Counted from the stretch's first letter, positions 10,954 through 23,700 are shown. The stretch is DNA of 64,000 nucleotides from Parasponia andersonii (GCA_002914805.1 JXTB01000294.1:323533-387532), one strand, 5' to 3'. The notes: a model not told the origin generated them from the letters alone. A program made the numbers and translations.

Positions 10954-12930
10954 ATGGCGACTCTCTCACTTTCAGCTCTTCATTCAATCGTTACCCACAA
11001 ACCCAATTGCTCCCTCATCGTTCCCAGCTCTTCTCCGACACTTCTTCCATGTCGGAACGTTCGCCTCCGGAGCCACGGCGTCGCCGGCTCCTCAAGGCGT
11101 TGGATAGCAACAACAGCGAACCCGATTGAGCCCCGGCGTGGACTGAGAAGGATGAGGTCAGTGGAAGAAGGAGAGACCGCAGTTCCGGCGCAAGAAGACG
11201 AGCAAGCTAATGCCCAACAAGAAGGTGAAGCGGAAGCAGCTTCGTCGTCTGAGCAGCGGGAGGCCGTGTCGGTCCCCGTTTCGGCCTCTGACACTCTCAC
11301 CATGTTCTTTCAGGTGAGTGTTTGGTTGCGAGGATTTGAGCATTTGGAATATGGCAATGCAAAAGTTTGAACTTCGTTTTATGGGAAAAACTTTGTGTCT
11401 TCATGGCTTTCAAAATACTTCAATTTCTTCACTTTTGCTTCATTATGCTGATGATGCTGGTGTAACTTTGGACTTTGAACAAACCCCTTGACCAATTATT
11501 TGTGACTGCTCCTTGGAATTGCATTTATGGGTCTTTCTTTGTTTTTTGTTTTTTTTTGTTTTTTTTTTTTTTTGTTTCTGAGTTGAGAAAGTTTATGGAT
11601 GTTATTGGGCTTTGTTTAGTCAGGCCTTTTAAAGATTATGATTGTTTAATATATGAGTGACATTGTGCTTTTTCCGTATGTGAAGGCAGATGGAACAATG
11701 AGTGAAGCAGCTATTCCTGGGGTGACCAACGCTTTGGCGGTATATCAGTGTAGTCCTAAATTCGTTTTTGTATAACGTGTGATGTCTGATTCATGACAAA
11801 GATGTTACGATTTGCCAAGAAAAAAAAAGGAGATTTTCTTTTAATTAAATTTACTTGTTTCAACAATATCAACACAAAGAGATGGTATATGCAATATAAA
11901 TGGTAGGGGGAAATGGGATTATATATATTAAGACAAATTCAGTTTGAAATGCTGGCGAACTTGAGGTGCTGATATAATTTTGGATCTTTTTACTCATCAT
12001 GTAAGTACATTGATTCTTTAAGCGGGTGTTTTTGGTTTGTGCTTTGAGATAATAAAGTCAATATGTAAAATCACATTCACAGTTCGTTAATTTATTTGAT
12101 AAAAGCTAGCTGGAATGAAGTCGAGAAATTTTGGCGGACAAAGTTAGGGAATAGCATCATCAATGTCTGTTATGTTGTCTGATATTTTCGAACTGGTTAT
12201 TGAAATTGATATCTTTTAAGCAAAAAAGAATTTGAGGAATTTCTATTTGTTTTGATATGCAATCACTGATATTTCTTGTTAATTTTTCATTTTACCTACC
12301 TTTGAAAATTGAAATTGCTAACTTGTGCTTTATCTTGCAGGGAATTGAGGGTATCGCCAATTTGAAGGTTCAAGTTGTGGAGGGTATTGCTAGTGTTGAG
12401 GTATGTGTACACTGAAGCTTTTTTTTCGTCTACATTGGCCAGCTGCCGCTTACTTTGTTATGACAGTGTTCTGATTTCTGATGGTCAAACTTGAGAAAAA
12501 TTTCAAATTCTTCGACCATGTCATTAGCAGATGGAAATATATGATATCCGTGGTAGACCACGGCCACGTATAGTTCACAAATTAGTTTGTCAAGGCTTTC
12601 TCCATTTTATCTTATATGGCTCCTTTAGGTGAAAATCAAATCAGCTGCTCCTTATATAACTATTCGCCACCAAAATTTTTTACATAATTTACTTTTTATT
12701 TTACTTTCTACTTGATCATATCATTTTCGTGTTTCTTGGTAGAAATGTGAAATTGCTAATGTAGATCATTGACCATGAGTTTTTTTCTTCCCCTTTTTCA
12801 GTTGGAAAAACAGACCACAGTCCAAGCGACTGGGGTGGCTTCCAGCTTGGTTGAGACATTACAGGGTTCAGGCTTCAAACTTCAAACATTGAATTTGAGT
12901 TTCAACGATGAAGAAAATGTTGCTGTCTAG
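10954..12930 (+). CDS. Plastid-targeted HMA-like (copper-chaperone-like) protein
   Basis: Four coding exons: 10954-11313, 11686-11739, 12341-12400, 12802-12930, giving 200 aa. Residues 1 to about 60 are rich in Ser, Arg and Ala with few acids, typical of a chloroplast transit peptide. Residues about 60-112 are an acidic, Ala/Glu-rich linker. Residues about 115-195 form a ferredoxin-like HMA fold (beta-alpha-beta pattern with IPGVTNAL, GIEGIANLKVQV, VEGIASVEL, TTVQATGVASSLVETL). The metal-binding CxxC of true HMA domains is absent: the loop reads ADGTMSEAAIPG. Plant homologues are often labelled 'putative copper chaperone'. Copper binding is therefore doubtful and the role unknown. Exon 2 must start at GCAGAT (11686), because the alternative AG four bases later meets a stop at once. 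Confidence 0.8.
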
Positions 12931-15900
12931 ATCGTAATTCATGAATGCTCCTCTCGAAAATTAAGGTTCGACCAAAAAGAAGAAGAAAAAGTAGAAATTT
13001 GTTGTTGAAGTTTTGTTTCCTTGACTCTTCCTCTTGGGGTGCATCTTGTAGTTAGTTAGTGTTGATAGTTTCATAGGCTGCATTGTAGTGAGGTTAAACG
13101 CTATACCGTTCAGGTTGAAGTGGTTTTCATAATGCAAGTATGTGATTTTGCAAACTTGATATGCACGGTTACAAAATGCTGGTTTACTAATTTGATATTA
13201 TATGTAGGTAATTAAGATTCAATAACATCTGACTTTTTACCTTAGCCCAGAAAAAGGAAAAACACCTGACTTGCTCTCATTTTAATGCTCGAGTCAAAAG
13301 TGAAGGAATAAATGACCAACTCAGTTACTTTTAATTTTCACTTTTCACATTTTAGGATAGGGAGGCTTCTATGACAACGGTGGGTTGGGTTTTCGTTTTT
13401 ATGTCTAATATATATATACAAATTATATCAATTTGAATCTGGTTCGTGATTCATAGTGTATAGTGTCAGAAAAACAATTAATATTAACTTGATTTGTACC
13501 TAAAATGGGTTGACTCAAACCCAGTCTGGGCAAATCGCATTAATGAATTACACTTAATTTATAATCTGATTTTGATGTGAATTTTTTTTATTTATATTTT
13601 TATTTTCTAAATTTATTATCGTCTCGTTTCAAAACAAATAAATCAGAAATAATTTATAAATATAATTAATAATTTATAATCTTAAAACATTTACATTATA
13701 TAAATTAAATATATCTATAATAATAATTATAAACAAATTAAATAAAAGGTATTTTTATAAAATGACAGAGACCCAAATCATAGCTGAGATTCAGAAAAGC
13801 CTCCAATAACAAAGGTAAAAGCAAATGTAGTTGGCGTCCATTACTTGCCCATGTAAAAGCAGAGAGAGAGAGAGAAGACATGACAGATTGACATGGTCAG
13901 GCCCTTTATTATGAGTGAATAGCTGGATTCACAGCATGGACAGCCGGATGAGGTCTGTACTCGGCTCCAGACTCCAGCCCCCATTTATCCCCATAGCCAT
14001 AGCCAATGGAAATAATCATAATTGATCAACTCATAGTACTGGTTTGTAAGGTTGTGTGTAATAAGTGGGCCTTATCTATGCGTGGACTCATCACTTGGCG
14101 TACATCTCCATAGAGATTATTTATTGACCTAATAAGTAACTTTCTCAGAACAGTTTCCTAAGGGAAACCCTACTAAACTCAGTCGGGTACAGATTTTTTG
14201 TAGATTCTTATTCATATTAAGAACATGATCCATGATTAAGAACATGATAACAAAAAGATTTACCTTTTAATTTGACAATTTTATTGGTATTCGCATGAGG
14301 CGTTGGTAACACCTAAAAGGCTAAATTGGTGTGTCACATCAAAACATACAAGAAGAGGGACCCCAAGTCAACCAAGCCTCGAGATTTGATGATAGATAAT
14401 GCGTCGGACACACAAACACACCCAGACCTACAGTAGCACGTTTCTGAAAAATCACTTTTTTTTTTTTTTCTCTCTTTTCTGATTTGAAACCTCAGGCTTT
14501 GCTTCATTGCTTGTATTGTTTTGAAAGAAAAGCATTGGATACCCTAAAATTTTTGTGTATACAAATTAGAACCTGATTATTACCTAACCCCATTTTCATC
14601 GGTCCAGGTAAATGCCCTGGAATAGTTTCTGTCATGGGATCTGCAACTGTTTTGGTTTTCCGCTTTTTAATATTCTTAATGTGGGCAAGTTGTTATATAA
14701 TATAGATAGCTTGAGGTGTTATACATGGAAGGGTCCTTACTCCTTGCTAATTCAGAACACTAGTAGAAACATTAATAAGGATCTTTCTATATCATCAATG
14801 CATGAATGAGTTTTCCCATGTTGACTAAATATTTCGTTTATGACATGGCATGAGATATCACATGCACCAGACCAGAGCATAATGACTAATGAGTAAGAGG
14901 AACCTTATCACCGTCATTTGCTTACGTATTTTAATATTGCAACTGGGCAAGCCATATCAGCAAGCTGCAAAATCCAGACTTACCTAGATTAGCTTCGCCT
15001 AAATATATTATACAATTAAACAGCATAGCGTTCTTTAATGACCTCTAAGAGGAACAAGCTGCATAGAAACTACATGTTTTTGAACAAAATGATCCACATG
15101 CTTAATGAGTATGAGCTGTGGTCCAAGATTCACTGACTTAAGTCATTTGTTTCCTTTTCGGGGGAAGATATTGGCATATTGATTATACAGTGAAAACATC
15201 CCACAATCCTAATCAATGGTGGTTTTCAGTCGCAACTAGGCAACACTATAAACCACTTGACTAGTTAGAAACTCTATTAGATATAACTCCCTTATACCAT
15301 ATTATCACTACTAGAGATCTTTTTACTGTTGACTATAAATGTCATATATATATATATGTTTATTCCATAAGAAGAACAAACCTTGGACAGCTAATAAATA
15401 CCAAGAAACCTATAGACACAATCACAATTTCTATGGTTCATTACTCATGCCCCTCTGATTAATTGCTCAAAAACCTTGTCACCAACTCCTAGCCGCTGAC
15501 TTTAATACAAAATGGTGGTTTTCAGTCCCAACTAGGCAACACTATAAACCACTTGACTAGTTAGAAACTCCATTAGATATAGCTCCCTTATACCATATTA
15601 TCACTACTAGAGACCTTTTTACTGTTGACTATAAATGTCATATACATATATATGTTTATTCCATAAGAAGAACAAACCTTGGACAGCTAATAAATACCAA
15701 GAAACCTATAGACACAATCACAATTTCTATGGTTCATTACACATGCCCCTCTGATTAATTGCTCAAAAACCTTGTCACCAACTCCAAGCCGCTGACTTTA
15801 ATACAAAATGATTAAAGAAGCTACTAAAGAGGAAGTTTTGCAAAAGCAGGACTGGAAAATAGTACAAAGGGAGAATTAGTATTGCATTGCTTTGGTTACA

Positions 15901-16203
15901 AGTTTGTAAGACAAGATTCGTGTGAACGACACGATATAAGTGGTGACGTACAGTGTAATGAGAGATAGACAAACTAGTTTAGTAGACACAGTCCTTGGGG
16001 GGTCACGTGGGTCGAACTACTCAGTCAGATATTGGTCAGCGAGCCATACTTTATGTCTCAGTGAAGCTGGCAAGCAACACTTCCCTTACCTTAACCAGAC
16101 CGCCAGCTACTACTTACCTATCTCTCTGTCCACCGTTTCCACACTATTTATACCACACTCTGCTTCACCAAGAATCATCTAGGTCAGAACTTTCTCCTAT
16201 GCA
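12931..16203. other. Intergenic region with a 296-bp tandem duplication
   Basis: No supported gene. It includes AT-rich sequence (13,560-13,760), a GA run at 13,861-13,874, the tandem duplication at 15,217-15,811, and the promoter of the GASA gene with a TATA-like TATTTATA at 16,145-16,152, about 50 bp before the ATG. Confidence 0.5.
15217..15811. repeat. 296-bp tandem duplication
   Basis: A segment beginning 'tggtggttttcagt' at 15,217 is repeated from 15,513, and both copies end at 'tttaatacaaaatg'. Differences are few (for example cagtcgcaac versus cagtcccaac), so the duplication is young. It lies about 400 bp upstream of the GASA gene. Confidence 0.9.
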
Positions 16204-17229
16204 ATGGCTCTCAAAGCTGTGCTTCTTCTATTGGCCATTGTTCTAGTAACTACAAAGGTATGAACCTCTTAACCTACCACCTCTTAAACCCCTTCCGACA
16301 ATCATGGAGATTCACGGCTTTTTCTGTCTTTCTTGTTGTTTCATTTTTAGTAGCAGGAAGTCTAATTAGTAAAATGGTGAATACCCTTTTCATTTTCATG
16401 TCTCATCTGATCACCAGAGACAAGGAACAGCGTTTCCTACTCGTTTTTCCTTGATGGGTTGTTTTTTAAGATCATGTTTGACTTCGTAATATATTCAACT
16501 TTCTTGACTCTACTTTTTGCTTGCACAGAGTTTTATTTGTTGTTTCTAAATGGGACAGCAAGCGTTTTGCATTCTGACATGAAGTTTATCTCTTGGCATT
16601 AGGTTGTCTATGCTGACACTTCCGTGCCAGGAACATATCCTCCTAAGGCTCCCCCGCCGCCCCCAGTACCTCCACCAGTAGTTAAACCCCCAGCTCCAGT
16701 ACCTCCACCAGTACTTAAACCCCCAGCTCCGGTACCTCCACCGGTATACAAGCCACCAGCTCCAGTGCTTCCTCCACCAGTCAAACCCCCAGCTACCGTG
16801 CCTCCACCAGTGTACAAGCCACCAGTCCCAGTGCCTCCTCCAGTGTACAAGCCACCAGTCCCAGTGCCTCCTCCAGTGTACAAGCCACCAGTCCCAGTGC
16901 CTCCTCCAGTGTACAAGCCACCAGTTAACCGCCCTGTCCAGCCAGCGCCACCGTTACCCCCGGTTAAGTCCAGAAAAGGTATTAGTCATTTGTATGTTTT
17001 CCCAAGGTGTTTGCTCTTGGTGATCTTTGGTTCTCCTTTTGCAGATTGCATCCCTTTGTGTGATACTAGGTGCTCATTACATTCGAGGCCGAATATTTGC
17101 AAGAGGGCATGCTTGACATGCTGCGATAGGTGCAAATGTGTCCCTCCAGGCACGTTCGGCAACAGGGAAAAATGTGGTAAGTGCTATTCTGAAATGAGAA
17201 CCCGTGGCAACCGATACAAGTGCCCTTAA
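16204..17229 (+). CDS. GASA14-like proline-rich gibberellin-regulated peptide
   Basis: Three coding exons: 16204-16257, 16603-16978, 17045-17229, giving 204 aa. Residues 1-22 are a signal peptide (MALKAVLLLLAIVLVTT..YA). Residues about 28-140 are an extensin/PRP-like region built on PPPVYKPP and PPPVVKPP units. Three consecutive PVPVPPPVYKPP units are almost identical at the DNA level (16,826-16,925). Residues 144-204 are a GASA/Snakin domain with all 12 cysteines in the family spacing, CVPPGTFGN, and a terminal KCP. One small departure is KCGKCY where most members have KCPCY. The protein should be secreted to the cell wall. Family members act in growth, redox balance and defence, often under gibberellin or ABA control. 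The long proline-rich insert places it with Arabidopsis GASA14. Confidence 0.9.
16640..16940 (+). repeat. Proline-rich coding repeat array in the GASA gene
   Basis: Units of about 30-36 bp encode VPPPVxKPPxP. The last three units, encoding VYKPPVPVPPP, are nearly identical, which suggests recent slippage expansion. The array is likely to vary in length between alleles. Confidence 0.85.
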
Positions 17230-18428
17230 GAATGAGATGGTCTTTTGCTACCTAGAGTATGAGAAAGTGGAGAGAAACAATGGTTTTTCACGACTCCCAA
17301 TGAAAGTACCTTCTACTGCTTGGTACCCGAAGCTTGGTCAAGTGGACTTCTTGGTATAAGAATAAGAGTACAACCGTTTGCAATGGTGTCTAGTTAGTTT
17401 TCCCTTGTAGTATTACATATGTTGTAATATGTATAATTCTTTGCTGTGTAATCAGTTTATGGTTTTTATCTATATTTGAAATGCGTCTTTCAGAAAAAGT
17501 TTCGTCTATTAATTTAGTGCAAATGAAAACAACCAGCTCATATAGCTTGCGAGCTTTGGAGTTGAAGAGGGAATAGTCTCTTTTGTCACCACGACAGAAC
17601 ATTGAGTTAATCACTGTCTTGGAAATGTAAATGCCATTCTGGAAAGTGGGATTTAAGTGAGTGTTTATGGGGCCTGTGATCAGTGGCGTTTATGGAAACA
17701 TTAGTGGCGCCAAGTATATGTATTTAGGATTCAGATAGGACTTTTTTTATTAATTAGAATCGTCTCATAATAGATAAATATGTTATTTTGGTACTGGCAC
17801 AGTGCCGCAATGCTCTTTGTTATTAGGATTGCTTATGAATATATATCATATTTCTTGGTGTCATCCGACCCCGAAACACTTGGTTCTGTTCCTTTCTGTT
17901 CTGCTTATATTCTGCGGAGTGCAGTTGTAACTTTAAGCATTGGAAGACATATTCATGTATGAAAGGTACAATTAAATCAACAAACTAAAACCTTTTACAC
18001 TCCAAATTGTCCAATGAACTTGGATCTTTTCAAGATATTTTCAGGATCTTGAAGAGAGAGAGTAGACAAAGGTAGCCAAACCGATGCTCCCTCTAGAATT
18101 TAGCAGAAAGCAACAAACAAGGTGAGGTCTTTGGTAGTGTCACCATGCCAGAAAATCATATTCATAGAGTTCGTCTTGCTGTTTCCTTCTTTTGACATCT
18201 GTACTAAAACGCATTGTGATTATCCAAAACGACAAGGAAAGTTCATAGGTATTTTTCACTTTACGATGGCTGCAAGAAAGGAAGGGCCTTGTGAGTTTTG
18301 TACAGTACTTTTGTTAAAGGCAAGGAAGGCTTTGGGAGCTGCCTATAAAAGGGTACATACCCAGATCAAATATGGCCATTGCTTCTCTTATATCAAAGCT
18401 ATTTTGAAGGATATACTATCAGATAAAG
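17230..18428. other. Intergenic region
   Basis: It contains the GASA 3' UTR (to about 17,450) and AT-rich spacer. No gene is supported. The promoter of the AG-peptide gene occupies the right end. Confidence 0.45.
18344..18350 (+). promoter_or_regulatory. TATA box of the AG-peptide gene
   Basis: TATAAAA lies 85 bp upstream of the ATG at 18,429, a normal distance for a plant core promoter with a leader of about 50 bp. Confidence 0.55.
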
Positions 18429-18620
18429 ATGGCTTTCAAAAGGGCTTCTGCCATTTTTGTCATTTTGTTTGCTAGCTTCATCTTAGCTGTTTATGCTCAA
18501 GTGGAATCTCCTTCGCCCACCCCAAATGATGCACCAAGAACTCTCACATCCTTTCAGTCTAATCTGATTGGATGTGTAACTGTTGCTGTATCTCTGTTTT
18601 TCCTTAAAGAGATAGCTTAA
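18429..18620 (+). CDS. Small arabinogalactan-peptide-like protein
   Basis: A single-exon 63-aa frame. Residues 1-23 are a signal peptide (hydrophobic, ending VYA). The mature core is very short (QVESPSPTPNDAP) with SP, SP, TP and AP pairs, the glycomodule that prolyl hydroxylation and arabinogalactan addition use. Residues about 42-60 are hydrophobic (LIGCVTVAVSLFFL), resembling the GPI-attachment signal of AG peptides, although the last five residues (LKEIA) are more polar than usual. After processing only about 12-18 residues would remain, anchored at the outer face of the plasma membrane. Length and layout match AG peptides such as AGP16/20/22. The sequence is not close enough for a specific symbol. 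Confidence 0.65.
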   Translation: MAFKRASAIFVILFASFILAVYAQVESPSPTPNDAPRTLTSFQSNLIGCVTVAVSLFFLKEIA

Positions 18621-19603
18621 AAGCTCCATGTTTCGTTGTGTGTCTTCAAACGTTGTAGCCTCTTTTATCTTATTGTTTCTTTACTTTTCTTTTCTCTCTC
18701 TGGAGGGTATAAGGCTGCTGTATCAGTAAAATAATGTGTTGTTGTCCTTTACTGGTTAGAAGTTGGTGTAAGCATTTTATTTGGATAATATTCTATTTTG
18801 GTGCACGTTTGATATAATTACACAATCTCCAGAGAAAATAGCTTGAGAAAAGAGCAAATTTCTCACCCACACCAACATGTAAGATATTATTCTTTTATTT
18901 ATTAACATTAGTAATATGCATCAACTTAGCATCCCATGATATTGAATTCTATAATAAATGAAACACTGGGGTCAATAAAAATAACAACTGATATGACAAA
19001 CGAGTCTATGTAAGAAAGGCCATCTGTTGACCGGCACACACCAAAATACAGTGAAAACACGTCTTCCGCTAGCAAAATTCACAAGATATATCAAATATGG
19101 AATTAAAAAAACACTTCACTCCGGCACCTATATCTGTGGAGACATGGATCTAACTAGGAGATTTTGGGGGCAGAATGACTCTTCTGTGTTAGGAAATTGT
19201 ATTTCTTACGTTGGGTCACGTGTACAAAATAATTGTATTAATTTATATTATTTCACAAGTACTCAATAAGTGATTAAATAAAATTAGATTAAAATATCCA
19301 ACTAAGTATGAATATCAATATAGATATCATGTTAATTATCAAATTGAATTTGATAGATATCTATCAGAGACTATTTAAAGAACCTATTAGGATGAGTACT
19401 ATGGTCAGTATAGAAGATTAAAATCCTCTAGACATCATATTTTGTTTACACTTTCGCATTTGGTCTCTCCATCTTTAATTTTTCTACAAATTAGTCATGG
19501 ATTCAGATCTATTTAACAAATCCTAATTTGTTAATTTACCATAAATAATTTAGAGTTTCTATTTGAGTTTATTTGCAATCCTAATATCATTTAACATTCT
19601 AAC

Positions 19604-19754
19604 GACTACTTTTCAAAATGACTTTTTAAAGATTATCATAATTTAAGTGACCGCTGCCAATAGAAAATATTGTGATTACCGTCACCTATTACTATAGTAA
19701 CTACCTGTGTTATATTGTGACAGTCTTGAAATAAGTTATTTTGAAAAGTAGCCA
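19604..19754. repeat. Short foldback, possible MITE remnant
   Basis: ACTACTTTTCAAAATGAC at the left is mirrored by a stretch containing TTATTTTGAAAAGTAGCC at the right, about 115 bp apart. A further inverted pair built on AAAAAGGACATAGATAGGAC (19,785-19,806) and its complement (20,024-20,046) flanks the following TTGAC block. Target duplications were not found, so the mobile-element interpretation is weak. Confidence 0.4.
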
Positions 19755-19854
19755 TAGAAAAGTCATTTGGGCTAATATAACTCCAAAAAGGACATAGATA
19801 GGACTAATTTCTGTGAAATAAATTTTTTATGCATTTTTTTAAAATGATACTTTT

Positions 19855-20280
19855 AAGAGTGTCAAGAATGTCTTGACCTATTATTAAGAATTTCTTGATT
19901 ATGAAAAAAATCATAAATAATAATTTTCCAAGTCAAGAAATTTTTGATATATGATCAAGAAGTAATTAGCTATATTAAAAATGTTATTTTTAGAAAAAAA
20001 ATAACAAAAAGTCATTTTAGCCCAAATGTGTCCTACCTATGTCCTTTTCTCCCCATCGAATAAATTAGTTTTTTTCCTCATTAATTAAATATATTATCAT
20101 ACCACTTTTTAAAAATGAATTTTTAACGAATTCTTGACAGATTCTTAATATCGGCGACGATCTTGACGGGTTCTTGATGAATTCTTGACAATCTTGATAG
20201 ATTTTTTACAAATTCTTGACGCCAATAGTGATCTGGACGGATTTTTCATAATTTTTTGACAAATTCTTGATTAATTCTCT
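19855..20280. repeat. TTGAC-rich degenerate minisatellite, block 3
   Basis: Two sub-blocks contain the same theme as blocks 1 and 2: GTCAAGAATGTCTTGACC and GTCAAGAAATTTTTGA at 19,859-19,970, and repeated ATTCTTGAC at 20,130-20,275. They sit inside or beside the inverted repeat described above. Confidence 0.5.
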
Positions 20281-20701
20281 CCTAAAAGTGGTAAAATCTA
20301 ACAGTGGTGAAGTTAAACATTTAAAAAAGTGGTAATTGCCTACCTCACCCCGACGATGAGGTGTAATTCCCCAAACACTGGGAGCAAGACGGTTAGTCCA
20401 TTTACTTATCATGGGCCTTGGCCTGTGGATTTGACTCATTCTTGGGTACTGGAGGCTCGCAACCTGGCCACCGTAAACGGGCCTCAAAAACTAAAAGAGC
20501 CCAATATCACGTTTTAGTGAGAAAAGGAGGAAGAACGAGAGAGTTCTGTTCAGTTTTTCGTTAGAAACAGAGACTTGGGAGGTTTGAACGTCGCAAGTCC
20601 TCCAGATCGGGAACCAAACCAGGGAGGACACGACCCAGTTCTGCTTTGAGACCCTTAGCTGAAAACGTAAGCGTGAAGCAATAAAGGGCCAAAGCCAGGA
20701 C

Positions 20702-23700
20702 ATGGGTCGTGGCGATGGGATTTTGGGGAACCGAGACGTACAATGGAGTAGAAGAACGAGCATAACGGGTAGACGGAAATGGCTGAAGACGCGGGAGAGA
20801 TGGCTGGTTGTGTTGGGTGTGGTTCTTCACGCCGTTTACATGCTCAGCATCTTCGATATCTACTTCAAGTCTCCCATTGTTCATGGCATGGATCCCGTCA
20901 CGCCTCGCTTTCATGCCCCTGCTAAGCGGCTGGTCCTCCTCGTTGGTGCGTTTGAGTTTGAATTTGAATTTGATCGTACCCCACCTGCTTGTTGAATTGC
21001 TTCAGTGAAAATTTTTGTTGCTTTTTCTTTGATTCTGCGTGGTTTTGGATACTGAATGCGTTGGATACGAAATGGGTTTGCGTCTTTTCATGGTTTCTTT
21101 ATTGCGTATGATGAAGTCGTCGAATTTCAGCTGCATAAGTCCTACTTTGGGTCTAAACTTGGTTTAAATCTTATGAGAATTTCTGGGTTTCTTTTCATAT
21201 TATAAGGGTGGAATTTGTAGTGTAATGTGAACTGTTTAGTGTGTTGAGGGAAGAATGAATCACTTTATTTGCTTTTGTAGCTGATGGTCTGCGTGCTGAT
21301 AAATTCTTTGAGCCCGATTCTGAAGGAAACTTCAGAGCCCCATTTTTAAGAAGTGTAATTAAAGAGCAGGGTCGCTGGGGAGTATCTCATGCTCGTCCTC
21401 CAACGGAGTCAAGGCCTGGACATGTTTCCATAATTGCGGGTTTCTATGAGGATCCTAGTGCAGTTACAAAAGGTGGATCTTTCTGTCTTTTTGTTCTAAC
21501 TTCGAGAGATTAATTCCCAATAAGATCTTTTACTTACTTTTTCTCTCTTCACGACATCTTTTGTGGCGTCCCATTCTGTCCGCTAAAGATACTCCATTAC
21601 CGTTTCAGGATGGAAAGCAAATCCAGTTGAATTTGATTCAGTATTTAACCGCAGTCGGCATACATTTGCGTTTGGTAGCCCAGATATAGTTCCAATTTTC
21701 TGCGCGGCCTTGCCGCACAGCACCTGGAAAACCTATCCTCATGAGTTTGAGGACTTNTATACGAAAATAAATGTTCGAACTTTCCTTCTTTGAAGTTCCT
21801 GATAGAGGCAATCTGCCATAGGTATTGTTAAAATCACCATACTGATAAGGACATGTAACTACATCATAAAGTTTGGCTTGTAATTATAGTTTTAATGCTT
21901 TTGAATTTTAATTCTTACAAAAAATTATTTCCTACATAACAACTTGTTCAGAAACTACCTGGATTATTTTTTAGCATTAAAGTTATGGATCAATAATCTT
22001 AATGCAGATGCCTCCTTTCTGGATGAGTGGTCTTTTCATCAATTTGAGAGCCTTTTTAATAGGTCCAAAGAAGATCCAAAGTTGAAGGAGATGCTTCTAC
22101 AGGATAATATTGTCATGTTTTTGCATTTACTTGGATGTGACTCAAATGGTCATGCGCATAAACCCTTTTCGTCCATTTATCTCAATAATGTTAAAGTTGT
22201 TGACAATATAGCTGCAAGGGTTTACAATCTTGTTGAAGATTATTTCAAGGACAATCGCACATCATATATATTTACTGCTGATCATGGAATGAGTGACAAA
22301 GGTGAGAGAATACTTGATTGTTTTTAGTTCTGGATTACTTGCTCATTCATTATTGTCTTTTTTAGTTCGGTTGTTATAAAATGCTCAAACCTTTCACTAA
22401 TTAGATGAGTTACAGTTGATTTTCCCAGCTCAAAACAAAATGACGAATTTTGCAGAAAGTTGCAAACTTAACCTTGGAAACTTTTCTAGGTCTATTAATA
22501 TCATCTTGACCCTAACATTATGTACGTGGAGTTTAATCCTTCACGGCACTTGTCTTTGGTTATTTAGCCTTCATCTGTTTCCTGCTTTGGTTTCCTTGTA
22601 GACTTATTAGTTGATAATCTTGAAATTCTCTTATCTCTCGAACAGTTTTTATCTGCTGGTACATGTGCAGATTCTGACATAATTATGGTTTAACTAAAGG
22701 TAGCCATGGAGATGGGCATCCTTCAAACACTGATACTCCCCTTGTTGCTTGGGGAGCAGGTGTTAAATATCCCAGACCAATTTCCAGCAGCAACCATTCT
22801 GACTGTGGTTTTCGCTTTGTTGATGAACATATGCATGATGCACCAACACCTACGGAGTGGGGCCTTCGTGGCATAGAAAGGGTGGATGTCAATCAAGCTG
22901 ATATTGCTCCGCTTATGGTTGTACATTTTGAGTCCATAAAATTATTTATATCCTCTTTAAGATCCTGATAGTTGACATTTATATGCTCATTAATCCTTCT
23001 GGCAGTCTACTCTTCTTGGTTTGCCATGTCCGGTCAACTCAGTTGGAAGTTTGCCTCTTGATTACATCAACATGAATGAGGTATTGTCAGCTAGTTGTTA
23101 TTCCTCGAGTATTTTTTTTCATCTGAGTAAGAGAATATTAAGTGTTTATTGCAATTTTCTGTGTGCAGAATTGTATCTTTTTAATATCAGTCTGTATATA
23201 AACAGAAAATGAAGATTATCCTCCATTATTTTCACAACATATATAATTCTTAATGTCTTGTGTTTGGACTGAATCCAATATAAGGCAGAAAACTGATAGA
23301 TTCTTCTTTTATTTTAATTTCATACAGGAAGCAGAAGTTGAAGCTGTGCTAGCAAACACAAAGCAAATCCTGAATCAGTTTCTTCGCAAGTCACGTATCC
23401 TCTTGTTAATTTGACCTTTTCTGTTCTTAGCAAGCTGGTTTGTTGCATAAAATTTCTTTTGTAAAGCCTTTGCAGAAGAGATCGTTACTATTTGTATTTT
23501 TGTTTCTTAACGAACTTAGAAATAAAACAGTCAAATTCATTAAGTTTCAAGCCTTTCAAGCCCCTGTCCCACTACTCCTCTCTATTAGACCAAATTGAGG
23601 ACCTCATATCTGGTAAAAACTATGAAGCTGCAATGAAGTTAGCTGAAAATCTCCGGAACTTGGCACTCCAAGGACTCCATTACTTTCAAACATATGATTG

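Larger units (their letters stand above)
18621..20701. other. Intergenic region with foldback and TTGAC-rich blocks
   Basis: No supported gene. It holds the 3' UTR of the AG-peptide gene, a small foldback at 19,604-19,754, a longer inverted repeat (19,785-20,046) and a third block of TTGAC/GTCAA repeats (about 19,855-20,280). The PIG-N leader starts near 20,520. Confidence 0.5.

Noticed and set aside
11685-11712. Alternative acceptor GCAG|ATGG for exon 2 of the HMA-like gene
   Set aside because: It leads to a stop within four codons. The upstream AG gives the conserved ADGTMSEAAIPG.
16608-16916. Minus-strand open frame of glycine repeats (YTGGGTGTGGL)
   Set aside because: It is the complement of the proline-rich exon of the GASA gene. 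The plus strand has the signal peptide, splice sites and 12-Cys domain.
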